This document shows, piece after piece, positions 5,905-5,930 of a DNA stretch of 5,930 nucleotides. The stretch lies in assembly GCF_963921845.1 (NCBI RefSeq), contig NZ_CAWUGZ010000088.1:1-5930 (forward strand). The letters run 5' to 3'. Numbering within the stretch: the stretch's first letter is position 1; every line of letters begins with the position of its first letter. Position numbers and translations under genes: made by a program. Origin of the DNA: Commensalibacter sp963921845 (GTDB lineage Bacteria > Pseudomonadota > Alphaproteobacteria > Acetobacterales > Acetobacteraceae). The notes beneath the pieces were generated by a model that worked only from the letters and a program-made list of their open reading frames with translations, had not been told where the DNA came from and made no database searches.

Positions 5905-5930
5905 ACGAATATTCATATGTTAAACTGAGA

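Overview
This is an AT-rich bacterial window in which every convincing gene lies on the + strand. It carries five protein-coding genes and no rRNA, tRNA, CRISPR array or insertion sequence that I can recognise. The ABC-type polysaccharide exporter ATPase, the undecaprenyl-phosphate-sugar machinery and the AI-2E transporter point to a Gram-negative cell-envelope locus. A low-GC member of the Acetobacteraceae (Commensalibacter-like) or a similar AT-rich proteobacterium is my best guess. That guess rests on the general look of the proteins and is weak.

Layout. Positions 8-835 encode the ATPase of a Wzt/KpsT/RfbE-type glycan exporter. Its permease is not in the window and probably lies just upstream. 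After 81 bases with no convincing terminator comes an AI-2E family (PerM/TqsA-like) membrane transporter, for which I prefer the ATG at 917. A 132-base gap holding a perfect TATAAT box precedes a translationally coupled pair (ATGA overlap at 2503-2506). The first of the pair is a GtrA-family four-helix membrane protein (2129-2506) and the second a GtrB/DPM1-like family 2 glycosyltransferase with two C-terminal membrane helices (2503-3510). A 255-base gap with an extended -10 promoter candidate leads into a 675-residue protein (3766-5793). This has about ten membrane helices and a soluble C-terminal part of about 295 residues. The window closes with a perfect 15-bp AT-rich hairpin and a T-tract (5822-5867), a good terminator candidate.

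How the genes may work together. GtrB-like enzymes put a sugar on undecaprenyl phosphate at the cytoplasmic face, and GtrA-like proteins are thought to flip the product. A multi-spanning GT-C enzyme then transfers the sugar to a glycan outside the membrane. The large protein fits that third, variable slot, so the last three genes look like a three-component glycan-modification system. The exporter ATPase next door suggests, without proving it, that the acceptor is a surface polysaccharide such as O-antigen. The large protein is the novel part: I do not recognise its exact family, and its specificity cannot be read from the sequence. Base composition appears to fall from the AI-2E gene into the last genes, consistent with a variable or acquired module.
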